Shown here: positions 26,879 through 34,806 of the stretch, in pieces | Layout of the letters: the number at the start of each line of letters is the position of its first letter | Position numbering within the stretch: position 1 is the first letter of the stretch | NCBI GenBank assembly: GCA_964398945.1 | Contig: CAYNOT010000004.1 | Span: 124,001 to 188,000 of the forward strand | Direction of reading: 5' to 3' | From: JBGTGG01 sp964398945 | GTDB taxonomy: Bacteria > Bacteroidota > Bacteroidia > Cytophagales > Cyclobacteriaceae | DNA: 64,000 nt | Notes under the pieces: generated by a model | What the model was told of the DNA's origin: nothing | Seen by the model: the letters and a program-made list of their open reading frames with translations, nothing else | The model's database searches: none | Program-made: the position numbers and the translations under genes

Positions 26879-26965
26879 ATGGGGAACAGTTATATTGAAA
26901 ATGATTCGCCTACCGGTGGAAGCAATGTCCCTTTTGGCAGTTTTGAAATAGAGAATTTTTTTTAA
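26879..26965 (+). CDS. Possible 28-codon peptide gene with GG motif
   Basis: ATG at 26879 lies one base after the stop of the lipoprotein gene and opens a 28-codon frame, MGNSYIENDSPTGGSNVPFG followed by SFEIENFF. The TGG-x-N-x-P segment resembles TGGNAP in the peptide encoded at 26158. It may be a third, diverged member of the same peptide set or a chance frame. Confidence 0.25.
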   Translation: MGNSYIENDSPTGGSNVPFGSFEIENFF

Positions 26966-26994
26966 CGCTTTCTTTTTAGATGAAATAGTAACAG

Positions 26995-27459
26995 ATGCTA
27001 ATTATACTGTTTTCCTTCTGCACTTATATTCTCTCAAACGATCCATTCATTGATCAGATCCGGCCAGAAGCTTCATTCATGTTAAATTCCTTTGTTGATT
27101 TGACCTATGAGGATCACAACAAGTACATTATCTATACTGAAAAACACAAAGTACAAGACCCTGCACGCTTTACTTTCCTAAGCTTTCCAATACGTTTTTT
27201 AGCATTTGATGCAGACTCGTCCAACAGCTTTTCATCTATTGTACTTTACTTTGAAACAGACGATGACGTGCTGGGAAAATTTGAAAAAGAATTCGGAGTC
27301 CCTATCAGTGAATTTACAGTACGAGGGGATTTTGAGGAAATAAGCAAGGAATATATTTCACATGCCTGGAAAAAGAAAAATTATGTCATGCTAATGTCCG
27401 CTGTTCCATCCCTTGATAAAAAGCTGGTGAGGGTATGGATAAAAAGGGTAAATTCATAA
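26995..27459 (+). CDS. Hypothetical exported protein, 154 aa
   Basis: The first 15 residues are hydrophobic (MLIILFSFCTYILS), consistent with a signal peptide or anchor, followed by a soluble domain of about 140 residues with alternating charged and aromatic segments (SIVLYFETDDDVLGKFEKEF). I recognise no family. It is the last intact gene of an AT-rich patch of small genes that ends in decayed sequence. Confidence 0.6.
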   Translation: MLIILFSFCTYILSNDPFIDQIRPEASFMLNSFVDLTYEDHNKYIIYTEKHKVQDPARFTFLSFPIRFLAFDADSSNSFSSIVLYFETDDDVLGKFEKEFGVPISEFTVRGDFEEISKEYISHAWKKKNYVMLMSAVPSLDKKLVRVWIKRVNS

Positions 27460-27572
27460 TACGCTCACGGTTATCAGCATCTTTCGCTTCTGGTCTGTGT
27501 GCAGGAAGTATTCCTTTAACCGCAGCATAATACATTAACCAATCATCATTGCGAATGAACCTCAGAGATAAT
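27456..27572 (-). pseudogene. Fragment of a former protein-coding gene
   Basis: On the minus strand a stop-free stretch reads LSLRFIRNDDWLMYYAAVKG then ILPAHRPEAKDADNRERIM. Its composition looks protein-like, but there is no start or proper end and it runs into the 3' end of the opposite gene. It is probably a relic left by a rearrangement. I cannot name the parent family. Confidence 0.3.
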
Positions 27573-27604
27573 CACATTAGCATAAAACTTTTGCAAGCCA
27601 TCGT

Positions 27605-27731
27605 GGAAACATTTCAATAAATAGTTGGTGGTAATGCTCCTCAGCATAATAAGGGATGATAACCAAACAGATACCAATTATGTTTCACATTCAATAAAAA
27701 TCTTGTTAACAATGAAAACAAAAAAACTGTT
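27605..27731 (+). pseudogene. Decayed second copy of the small peptide/lipoprotein pair
   Basis: 27605-27661 aligns with 26342-26401 (GGAAACA-TTCAA-AAATA, then TGG-GG-AATGC-CCTCA) with a two-base deletion that shifts the frame. 27667-27731 aligns with 26542-26610 (ACAGAT, TTTCACATTCA-TAAAA, ATGAAAA-AAAAAA-CTGTT). About 130 bases between the two blocks, including the lipoprotein start, are missing. This is a tandem duplicate, now non-functional. Confidence 0.7.
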
Positions 27732-27740
27732 GGGCCAACA
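27714..27740 (-). terminator. Terminator of the kdu/uxa operon
   Basis: Read on the minus strand, TGTTGGCCCAACA (27740-27728) is a short palindromic stem followed by GTTTTTTTGTTTT. It lies 10 bases past the uxaB stop. It is built partly from the decayed lipoprotein copy that occupies the same bases. Confidence 0.5.
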
Positions 27741-27750
27741 AAAGCCTTTG

Positions 27751-29151
27751 TTAAAATTTTTCTTCGATAACTTTTAAAATCAATTCCTTTAGTCCTTTGA
27801 TCATGGAAAGGTCTTGATCCCAGAATTTTTTATTTGATAAAATTTTAGCTACAGCATCATCAGGGTCGTTGTCTTTCCAGGCAAGTTTCATAAACCCCAG
27901 CACCTCATCTGTATCGGACAATGGAATTGTTTCACCTTTATATTCCCCTTTGTAAAATAAGATCAGCGCTGCCAATGACTCTACCAGGTTGACAGGTAGC
28001 TTTCCTTTTTCTTGAATGTATCCCAAAAAGGAAGGGAGTACGCGAACCTTGAATTTTGAAATTGAATTTAGGGAGATTGAAATAAGTTCGTGGCGGATGT
28101 ACGGATTGGCGAATCGCTCTAAAACACTGTTTGCAAATGCATCCAATTCATCTTTAGGAAGGTCAAGCGTTGGGATAATTTCTTCAAAAATGGTTTGCGT
28201 TAGGAACGCACGTATCGATTCATTTTCAACTGATTCCTTTACGGTGCGCAAACCTTTTAGGTACGCCACCGGAACAAGTGCGGTGTGCGCCCCATTTAAT
28301 ATTCTAACTTTTCTAGTGCGATAAGGCGTTTGATCTGCTACAAACTTTACATCAAGTCCTGCCTTGGCGGTAGGAAACCTGTTTGCTACATGCTCTGGTC
28401 CTTCGATTACCCAGAGATGAAAGGGTTCAGCAGTTACAACTAAATTATCAGTGTATCCAAGCTCTCTCTGGATTTCTCCGATGGTTTCCTTTGGGAACCC
28501 GGGCACGATCCGATCTACCAGCGTATTGCAAAAAGTGGTATGGACTTCAATCCAGGTTTTGAATTCATCTGGAAGATTCCAATGGTTGGCATATTGTAAA
28601 ATGGTTTCTTTTAATTTCGATCCATTCTTATCGATAAGTTCACACGGAATAATGATCAAAGCTTTTGCCGGGTCTCCATTAAAATGTTTGAACCGATGAT
28701 AGAGCAGGGCAGTAAGTTTTCCTGGAAAGCTGCCGGGCAGGGTTTCGGGTGTATCACTTTCTTCAAATGCGATACCGGCTTCGGTAGTATTTGAAATAAT
28801 GAATTCCAGGCTTTCATTTTCTGATGTTTTTAGAAAGTCATTGTAATCAAGATACGGATTCAGTACACCAGCAACAGAATCGATTAATCGAATGGTTCGC
28901 GTGGGCTTTCCGTTTTCAATTCCATTTAGAATAACATGGTATAAACCATCCTGCTCATTGATCTGATCAGCCATTCCTTGCGCAATCGGTTGGATGATTT
29001 GAATGTTGCCATTGAAATCTGTTTTCTCGTTAAGGATGTCAATTGCCCAATCGGTGAATGCCCTTAGGAAGTTTCCTTCCCCAAATTGCAATACTTTCAC
29101 AGGTCTTTCTGCATTGATGTTAGCGGTTGAGCGATTTAGTTTTTTTAACAT
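27751..29151 (-). CDS. uxaB: Tagaturonate reductase (altronate oxidoreductase)
   Basis: A 466-residue NADH-dependent dehydrogenase of the mannitol/uronate oxidoreductase family. It reduces D-tagaturonate to D-altronate in galacturonate breakdown. The N-terminal Rossmann segment VKVLQFGEGNFLRAFTDWAI is at about 19-38, with YRTRKVRILNGAHTALVPVA near 270 carrying the family lysine/histidine region. The start at 29151 (MLKKLNRSTAN) is chosen because it lies 2 bases after the uxaC stop; the frame itself is open further upstream inside uxaC. It is the last gene of the kduI-kduD-lacI-uxaC-uxaB operon and its product feeds UxaA, encoded at 52-54 kb. Confidence 0.94.
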   Translation of the reverse strand: MLKKLNRSTANINAERPVKVLQFGEGNFLRAFTDWAIDILNEKTDFNGNIQIIQPIAQGMADQINEQDGLYHVILNGIENGKPTRTIRLIDSVAGVLNPYLDYNDFLKTSENESLEFIISNTTEAGIAFEESDTPETLPGSFPGKLTALLYHRFKHFNGDPAKALIIIPCELIDKNGSKLKETILQYANHWNLPDEFKTWIEVHTTFCNTLVDRIVPGFPKETIGEIQRELGYTDNLVVTAEPFHLWVIEGPEHVANRFPTAKAGLDVKFVADQTPYRTRKVRILNGAHTALVPVAYLKGLRTVKESVENESIRAFLTQTIFEEIIPTLDLPKDELDAFANSVLERFANPYIRHELISISLNSISKFKVRVLPSFLGYIQEKGKLPVNLVESLAALILFYKGEYKGETIPLSDTDEVLGFMKLAWKDNDPDDAVAKILSNKKFWDQDLSMIKGLKELILKVIEEKF

Positions 29152-29153
29152 CT

Positions 29154-30569
29154 TTAAGGCTTTTGAAAGTTGAAATAATTTTTTGCGTTGTGGTAGCAAA
29201 TGTCGGATACGATTTTACCCAGCCATTGTTCATCCCATGGAAGCTCTCCGTGCTCAACATCTTGCCCGATAAGGTTGCAAAGGATCCTCCGGAAATATTC
29301 ATGGCGCGGAAAGGACATAAAGCTTCTGGAATCGGTCAGCATCCCAATGAAACAACTTAACAATCCAAGGTTTGATAAGGCATTTAATTGTTTTTCCATT
29401 CCATCTTTTTGATCGAGGAACCACCACGCTGAACCAAACTGGATTTTCCCTTTTACAGAACCATCATTGAAATTCCCGATCATGGTCCCCATTACTTCAT
29501 TGTCGGCAGGGTTGAGGTTATACAAGATTGTTTTCGTCAATTGATCGGTGCTGTCGAGTGTGTTTAAGAATTTTGATAACGCAACGCTTTGAGAAAAATC
29601 ACCAATGGAATCAAAGCCGGTATCCGGTCCAAGTATGCCCATCATCCTGGCGTTGGTATTGCGAAGTGCCCCTAAGTGAAATTGCTGCACCCAGCCATTG
29701 CGATGGTAAAGCCTGCCAAGTTCAAGCAAAACACAAAATTTGAAGTATTCAATTTCACTAACGGGAACACTTTCGTTTGCAATTGCTTTGTTGAAGATGT
29801 TGTTCAAATCAAATTTGACACCGTCAGCAGGGTAGTACAATTGCTCAATTCCATGATCTGAAAGTTGGCAGCCGTAGGAATGGAAGTAATCAATCCTGTT
29901 TTCCAGCGCAGCAATCAATGTATCGTATGATTTGATTTCAATCCCGGAAACGGTTGATAGTTTTTGGATGTACTCCCGGTAGGTTTCGCTTTCCAGCGAA
30001 TATGCTTTGTCGGGCCGGAAGGCCGGGCGGATAATTGTTGAAAAACTTTCCTGCCCAATTTTTATGTGGTGTTCAAGTGAATCGATCGGATCATCCGTTG
30101 TACACACCACCGACACATTCATTTTCTTCAGGATTCCACGTGTGCTAAACTCTTCCGTTTGAAGAAGGGTAGAGGCATGGTGATAAATTTCAGCGCCACT
30201 CTTTTCATCAAGTAATTGGTCAATTCCAAAGTAGCGTTGCAATTCCAGGTGGGTCCAGTGGTACAATGGATTGCGCAGGGTATAAGGAACTGTTGCGGCC
30301 CATTTTTCAAATTTTTCAGTATCGGACCGGTTCCCGGTTATGTATTCTTCGGCAACGCCAAGGGTGCGCATGGCACGCCACTTATAATGGTCGCCTGCCA
30401 ACCAGATGGCGGTTAAGTTTTTAAATATCCTGTTATTGGCAATATCCGCGGGGGATAGATGACAGTGGTAGTCTATTATCGGTAGCGGTTTTGCGTAAGT
30501 ATGGTAGAGGGTTTTTGCGTATTTGTTTCGAAGCAGGAAATCTTCGTTTAGAAATGTATACGTTGTCAA
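29154..30569 (-). CDS. uxaC: Uronate isomerase (glucuronate/galacturonate)
   Basis: A 471-residue amidohydrolase-fold isomerase that converts D-galacturonate to D-tagaturonate and D-glucuronate to D-fructuronate. The N-terminal metal motif is IIDYHCHLSPADIA at about 31-44, and conserved segments TTDDPIDSLEHH and FRPDKAY near 165-195 follow. It lies 20 bases after lacI and 2 bases before uxaB in the same operon. The window has follow-up enzymes for both products: UxaB for tagaturonate and the SDR at 53.9 kb for fructuronate. Confidence 0.97.
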   Translation of the reverse strand: MTTYTFLNEDFLLRNKYAKTLYHTYAKPLPIIDYHCHLSPADIANNRIFKNLTAIWLAGDHYKWRAMRTLGVAEEYITGNRSDTEKFEKWAATVPYTLRNPLYHWTHLELQRYFGIDQLLDEKSGAEIYHHASTLLQTEEFSTRGILKKMNVSVVCTTDDPIDSLEHHIKIGQESFSTIIRPAFRPDKAYSLESETYREYIQKLSTVSGIEIKSYDTLIAALENRIDYFHSYGCQLSDHGIEQLYYPADGVKFDLNNIFNKAIANESVPVSEIEYFKFCVLLELGRLYHRNGWVQQFHLGALRNTNARMMGILGPDTGFDSIGDFSQSVALSKFLNTLDSTDQLTKTILYNLNPADNEVMGTMIGNFNDGSVKGKIQFGSAWWFLDQKDGMEKQLNALSNLGLLSCFIGMLTDSRSFMSFPRHEYFRRILCNLIGQDVEHGELPWDEQWLGKIVSDICYHNAKNYFNFQKP

Positions 30570-30589
30570 AGTTTTATTATTATGGGTTG

Positions 30590-31624
30590 TTATTTTTTAT
30601 TTCTCAGGGACGATTCCCGAATGATCAATGTTGGTGTCAATACAATTTTTTGGGGCATAAACTTTTGGTTGTTGGCCCGTGCCTGAAGTTGATCTAAAAA
30701 CATTTCAGCAGCGGCATTGCCCATTTGTAAACTGTGCTGTTCTACAGATGTTAACGATGGGTCAGAGAAAGATGAGAATACCTCATTGCTAAAACCCACA
30801 ATGGCTACCTGGTCAGGAACAATAATCCCATTTTGCTTACACACTTGTAATGCCCCCATAGCAGCGAATGCACTTGCTGAGAAAATTCCGTCAAATGGTT
30901 TTTTACTACTGATTAATTTTTGCGTGCTTTCCTTTCCATCCTCCAATTGCATGTTGCTCTCCAGTACAAGTGATTCATCAAATGGGATTTTATTTGCAAG
31001 CAATGCTTCCTTATATCCCCTAAGCCTTTCGCGGTAAATGCTCACATCTTCAATGCCGGTGAAATGCGCAATGTGTTTACACCCTTGTTGAATTAAATGT
31101 TCCACTGCTTTATAAGCGCCTTGAAAGTCATCGATAACAACATGCCCCACATCGAGGTCATCTTTTGCCCGATCAAAGAGGATTAATGGAATGCCTTTTT
31201 GTTTTACTTTATTGAAGTGGCTGAAGTCTTTTGTTTCCTTGGCGAAAGAGGCTATGACTCCGTCTACCTGCGCGTTTAATAATGCTTCCACCGTTGCAAC
31301 TTCTTTGTGATAATCTTCGTGCGATTGACAGATCATTACATTGTAACCCGATTTATTGGCAATCTCTTCGATGCCATAAACCACCGAAGAAAAAAAGCTG
31401 CGGTCCACATTTGGTACGATGATCCCTAAAATTTTACTTCGGCCATTTCGCAGGGCAGCGGCAATATGGTTCGGTTGATAGTTTAATTTCTGTGCAATTT
31501 TCAATACCGCTTTTTTTGTTTCTTCGCTGATACGGGGATGGTCTTTTAAGGCACGCGAAACTGTGGAAGCTGTGATGTTGAGCTTCTTGGCAATATCATG
31601 AATTGTAACTTTCTCTTTTTTCAT
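30590..31624 (-). CDS. LacI-family regulator of the pectin locus
   Basis: A 344-residue repressor. The helix-turn-helix is at residues 4-28 (VTIHDIAKKLNITASTVSRA) with hinge KLNYQPNHIAAALR, followed by a periplasmic-binding-like effector domain (ILGIIVPNVDRSFFSSVVYG). The start at 31624 (MKKEKVTIHD) fits the family, although an in-frame ATG lies 21 bases upstream. It sits inside the operon it probably controls, between kduD and uxaC. Five palindromes with a central CG, as LacI proteins need, occur at promoters of this locus only and are its likely targets. The effector is probably a uronate intermediate such as KDG, by analogy with other uronate regulators. Confidence 0.92.
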   Translation of the reverse strand: MKKEKVTIHDIAKKLNITASTVSRALKDHPRISEETKKAVLKIAQKLNYQPNHIAAALRNGRSKILGIIVPNVDRSFFSSVVYGIEEIANKSGYNVMICQSHEDYHKEVATVEALLNAQVDGVIASFAKETKDFSHFNKVKQKGIPLILFDRAKDDLDVGHVVIDDFQGAYKAVEHLIQQGCKHIAHFTGIEDVSIYRERLRGYKEALLANKIPFDESLVLESNMQLEDGKESTQKLISSKKPFDGIFSASAFAAMGALQVCKQNGIIVPDQVAIVGFSNEVFSSFSDPSLTSVEQHSLQMGNAAAEMFLDQLQARANNQKFMPQKIVLTPTLIIRESSLRNKK

Positions 31625-31634
31625 ATCCACTCGT

Positions 31635-32426
31635 TCATTCCTCATTGCTGGGTTTCCCAATAGTAGCCAAAATTCCGCCATCGACATACAGGATTTGTCC
31701 GTTGACAAAGTCGCTTGCCCTGGACGCTAAAAATATAGCAGCACCTTTTAAGTCATCAGGGTTTCCCCAGCGGCTTGCAGGCGTTCTGTTAATAATAAAT
31801 TCATTGAACGGATGTCCGTCAACCCGAATAGGCGCGGTTTGCTCGGTGGCAAAATACCCCGGACCAATGCCATTTACCTGAATGTTGTGTTTGGCCCATT
31901 CTGTCGCCAGGCTTTTGGTCAACATTTTAAGTCCGCCTTTCGCAGCAGCGTAAGCAGCAACAGTATTCCTTCCGAGCTCACTCATCATGGAACAAATATT
32001 TATGATTTTCCCGCTTTTGCGCGCAATCATTTTCTTTCCCACTTCACGCGACATTAAAAAAGGAGCTACAAGGTCCACATCGATCACACTTTTGAAATCG
32101 GCAATCTCCATTTCTACGGCTGGCGTGCGTTTGATAATGCCTGCATTGTTGACAAGGATATCAATTGGCCCAACTTCTTTTTCGATAGCTGAAATGGATT
32201 GCTTTACAGCTTCTTCGTTTGTTACATCAAACAAATATCCATGAACATTGTAGTTGCCCGTGCGATAAGTTGCCAACGCCAATTCCATTTTGTCTTTCGA
32301 ATGGCCATTGATAACGAGGGTAGCCCCGGCATCACCAAGTCCCATGGCCATTGCCATCCCAAGTCCGTGGGTTCCTCCGGTAACCAATGCAACCTTTCCG
32401 GTTAAATCAAATAAAGAATTTTCCAT
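31635..32426 (-). CDS. kduD: 2-dehydro-3-deoxy-D-gluconate 5-dehydrogenase (SDR)
   Basis: A 263-residue short-chain dehydrogenase that reduces 5-keto-4-deoxyuronate-derived 2,5-diketo-3-deoxygluconate to 2-keto-3-deoxygluconate. NAD-binding TGGTHGLGMAMAMGL is at 16-30, NNAG near 92 and catalytic YAAAK near 158. Related gluconate 5-dehydrogenases have the same fold, but the one-base overlap with kduI (TAATG) makes the KduD assignment much the more likely. Confidence 0.92.
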   Translation of the reverse strand: MENSLFDLTGKVALVTGGTHGLGMAMAMGLGDAGATLVINGHSKDKMELALATYRTGNYNVHGYLFDVTNEEAVKQSISAIEKEVGPIDILVNNAGIIKRTPAVEMEIADFKSVIDVDLVAPFLMSREVGKKMIARKSGKIINICSMMSELGRNTVAAYAAAKGGLKMLTKSLATEWAKHNIQVNGIGPGYFATEQTAPIRVDGHPFNEFIINRTPASRWGNPDDLKGAAIFLASRASDFVNGQILYVDGGILATIGKPSNEE

Positions 32427-33265
32427 TAGCGCAATTCTTGTGGCTTTATTTGATCCATATCCCCATAGTCAAGGTTTTCACCCGCCATTCCCCATATAAA
32501 AGAATAGTTGGCAGTGCCCACCCCACAATGAATAGACCATGGCGGGGAAATTACCGCCTGGTTGTTTTTCATCCAAATGTGACGCGTCTCCTCGGGCTCG
32601 CCCATAAAATGACTCACTGTGTTTCCTTCCGAAATATTAAAATAGAAATAGGCTTCCATTCTTCGATCGTGTACATGTGGCGGCATGGTATTCCAAACAC
32701 TTCCGGTTTTAAGTTCGGTAAGCCCCATCTGTAATTGACAGGATTGGACATTTGCCTGGATAATTAATTTTCGGATGGTGCGATGGTTGGCGTTTTCACT
32801 TGAGCCCAACTCTACAGTTTCAGCAGTTTCCAAAGAAGTTTTGGTAACCGGATAAGTTGTATGTGCCGGGGCCGAGTTGAAATAGAAGAGGGCAGGGGTA
32901 TCTTTTTTTTCTGATGCACAGGAAACATTTTTTACACCCCTTCCTATATAGAGCGCTTCTTTATGATGCAAAGTATACGTGGTGCCATCGGCTTCGATGG
33001 TTCCGGTTCCGCCTACGTTAATGATTCCGATTTCCCTTCTTTCAAGAAAGAAATTTGCTTTTAAAGATTCAAAAGTTTCCAATTGAACACCCTCTGAAAG
33101 TGGTTTTACGCCACCGACAATAAGCCGATCATAATGTGAATACACCAATTCAATGGCATTGTCGGTAAAAAGGTTTTCAATTAGGAAATGTTCGCGGAGT
33201 TGCTTCGTGTCAAATTGCCTAACTTGACTTGGATGGATCGCGTATCGAACAGATGTGTTTAGCAT
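32426..33265 (-). CDS. kduI: 5-dehydro-4-deoxy-D-glucuronate isomerase
   Basis: A 279-residue cupin-fold isomerase, the same size as the E. coli enzyme. It converts the unsaturated uronate released by pectate lyases (5-keto-4-deoxyuronate) to 2,5-diketo-3-deoxygluconate, the KduD substrate. The metal-binding motif MPPHVHDRRMEAYFYF (His, His, Glu) is near residue 192. It is the first gene of the leftward operon. An operator-like palindrome lies 7 bases upstream of its ATG. Confidence 0.97.
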   Translation of the reverse strand: MLNTSVRYAIHPSQVRQFDTKQLREHFLIENLFTDNAIELVYSHYDRLIVGGVKPLSEGVQLETFESLKANFFLERREIGIINVGGTGTIEADGTTYTLHHKEALYIGRGVKNVSCASEKKDTPALFYFNSAPAHTTYPVTKTSLETAETVELGSSENANHRTIRKLIIQANVQSCQLQMGLTELKTGSVWNTMPPHVHDRRMEAYFYFNISEGNTVSHFMGEPEETRHIWMKNNQAVISPPWSIHCGVGTANYSFIWGMAGENLDYGDMDQIKPQELR

Positions 33266-33271
33266 AATTTT

Positions 33272-33305
33272 AATGTAATCGTTTGCGCAAAATGTGTCAA
33301 ATGTA
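33272..33305 (-). promoter_or_regulatory. kduI promoter and LacI operator site 1
   Basis: On the minus strand a TACATTTG box (33305-33298) matches TAnnTTTG exactly. Just downstream, 33272-33290 holds the operator-like sequence read on the plus strand as GTAATCGTTTGCGCAA. It overlaps the expected transcription start, where a bound repressor would block initiation. Confidence 0.65.
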
Positions 33306-33361
33306 TGAAGTTACGAAACACTTGATATCTATGTATTTTAAAATAAAACCTTGTGTGAGGG

Positions 33362-33369
33362 TAAATTTG
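33362..33369 (+). promoter_or_regulatory. -7 element of the polygalacturonase operon
   Basis: TAAATTTG fits TAnnTTTG exactly, about 78 bases before the ATG at 33447. The -33 box is weak. Operator site 2 lies about 30 bases downstream of the predicted start. Confidence 0.45.
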
Positions 33370-33406
33370 TCTTTTTTATTTGGTCGATTCAAATATAGTT
33401 CATAAA

Positions 33407-33424
33407 ATGCAATCGATTGCGCAT
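33407..33424 (+). promoter_or_regulatory. LacI operator site 2, upstream of the polygalacturonase gene
   Basis: ATGCAATCGATTGCGCAT, with a perfect 12-bp palindromic core GCAATCGATTGC. It ends 22 bases before the GH28 ATG and is nearly identical to site 4 at 37634. Confidence 0.75.
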
Positions 33425-33446
33425 AAATCACATAAAATTTAAATTT

Positions 33447-34799
33447 ATGAAAATTTTTCCGGGTATACTCCTTATAATTTGTTCAGTCTGTTGTTTGTCA
33501 GTTTATGCACAAACTGATCCCTGGCGGGAAGCAAAGCTGATTGAGAAACGTATAATTGCACCTGTTTTTAAAAATCAGGATTTCAACATTGTGGATTTTG
33601 GGGCAGTTGGTGATGGCGTTACGGACTGTTCAGATGCTTTTAAAGAAGCAATAGCAAAATGCAATGCTGCCGGTGGTGGGCGTGTAGTGGTTCCTGCGGG
33701 TACGTTTTTTACGGGCCCCATCCATTTAAAAAGCAATGTAAACCTCCATATAGAAAAGGAGGCAACTGTTTTGTTTACACGCGATACAAAAAAATACCTC
33801 CCCCAGGTATTGACACGATTTGAAAGTGTGGAATTGATGAACTATTCACCCTTTATATATGCCTATGAGCAAGAGAATATTGCCATTACCGGCCAGGGGA
33901 TATTGGATGGCAATAGTGATGAAACGCATTGGTGGCCATGGAAATACAAACAAGAAGCCAATGAGCGCTTAAAAGAAATGGCCGAAAAAAATGTTCCTGT
34001 TTCGGAACGTGTATTTGGTGAAGGGGACTTTTTGCGTCCCAATTTTGTGCAGCCGTATAAATGTAAGAATATACTCATTGAAGGGGTGACCATAAAGAAT
34101 TCACCCATGTGGATTTTAAATCCTGTGCTGTGTACCAATGTTACAATTAGGAGTGTAACGGTTATCAGCCATGGCCCCAATAGCGATGGCTGTGATCCGG
34201 AATCCTCAAAAGATGTATTAATTGAGAATTGCTTTTTTGATACAGGTGATGATTGTATTGCAATAAAATCCGGGCGTGACCATGACGGAAGGCGTGTGAA
34301 TGTATCAAGCGAAAATATAATTATCCGTGGCTGCACGATGAAGGATGGTCATGGCGGGGTTGTTATCGGAAGCGAAGTATCGGGGAATGTGCGCAACGTT
34401 TTCGCGGAAAACTGTGAAATGAGCAGTCCCAATTTAGACAGGGCACTGCGTATTAAATCCAATTCAAAGCGCGGAGGAATTGTGGAGAACATTTATATGC
34501 GAAATATAAAAGTAGGCGAAGTAAAAGATGCGGTTATTCGAATCAATATGTTCTATGCAGATGAAACAGGTGATAATCATCCTCAGGTACGAAATGTGTT
34601 TGTCTCCAACATGACCAGCAAGAAATCAAATTATGCCATTCGCATTGAAGGGGAAGAAGATTTTCCGGTAGAGAATATTAAAATAGAAAACTGCTCATTT
34701 GATAATGCGGCAAAAGAAAACGTATTGAAGGGGGTAAAGAAGCTCTCCTTAAAAAAAGTGAAAGTTAACGGTAAAAGTGTTAAGGCCACAACAAAATAG
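33447..34799 (+). CDS. Polygalacturonase (glycoside hydrolase family 28)
   Basis: A 450-residue exported enzyme that hydrolyses alpha-1,4 bonds between galacturonates in homogalacturonan. Signal peptide KIFPGILLIICSVCCLSVYA is cleaved before QTDPW. The parallel beta-helix carries all GH28 catalytic motifs: N255-S-D257 and D260 (PNSDGCD), D278-D279 (TGDDCIAIKSG), G311-H312-G313 (DGHGGVVIGSE) and the later RIKS substrate site. The start at 33447 lies behind operator 2. It leads an operon with the DUF4861 lipoprotein 7 bases downstream. The exo- or endo-mode cannot be told from sequence. Confidence 0.96.
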   Translation: MKIFPGILLIICSVCCLSVYAQTDPWREAKLIEKRIIAPVFKNQDFNIVDFGAVGDGVTDCSDAFKEAIAKCNAAGGGRVVVPAGTFFTGPIHLKSNVNLHIEKEATVLFTRDTKKYLPQVLTRFESVELMNYSPFIYAYEQENIAITGQGILDGNSDETHWWPWKYKQEANERLKEMAEKNVPVSERVFGEGDFLRPNFVQPYKCKNILIEGVTIKNSPMWILNPVLCTNVTIRSVTVISHGPNSDGCDPESSKDVLIENCFFDTGDDCIAIKSGRDHDGRRVNVSSENIIIRGCTMKDGHGGVVIGSEVSGNVRNVFAENCEMSSPNLDRALRIKSNSKRGGIVENIYMRNIKVGEVKDAVIRINMFYADETGDNHPQVRNVFVSNMTSKKSNYAIRIEGEEDFPVENIKIENCSFDNAAKENVLKGVKKLSLKKVKVNGKSVKATTK

Positions 34800-34806
34800 A
34801 ATCCCC

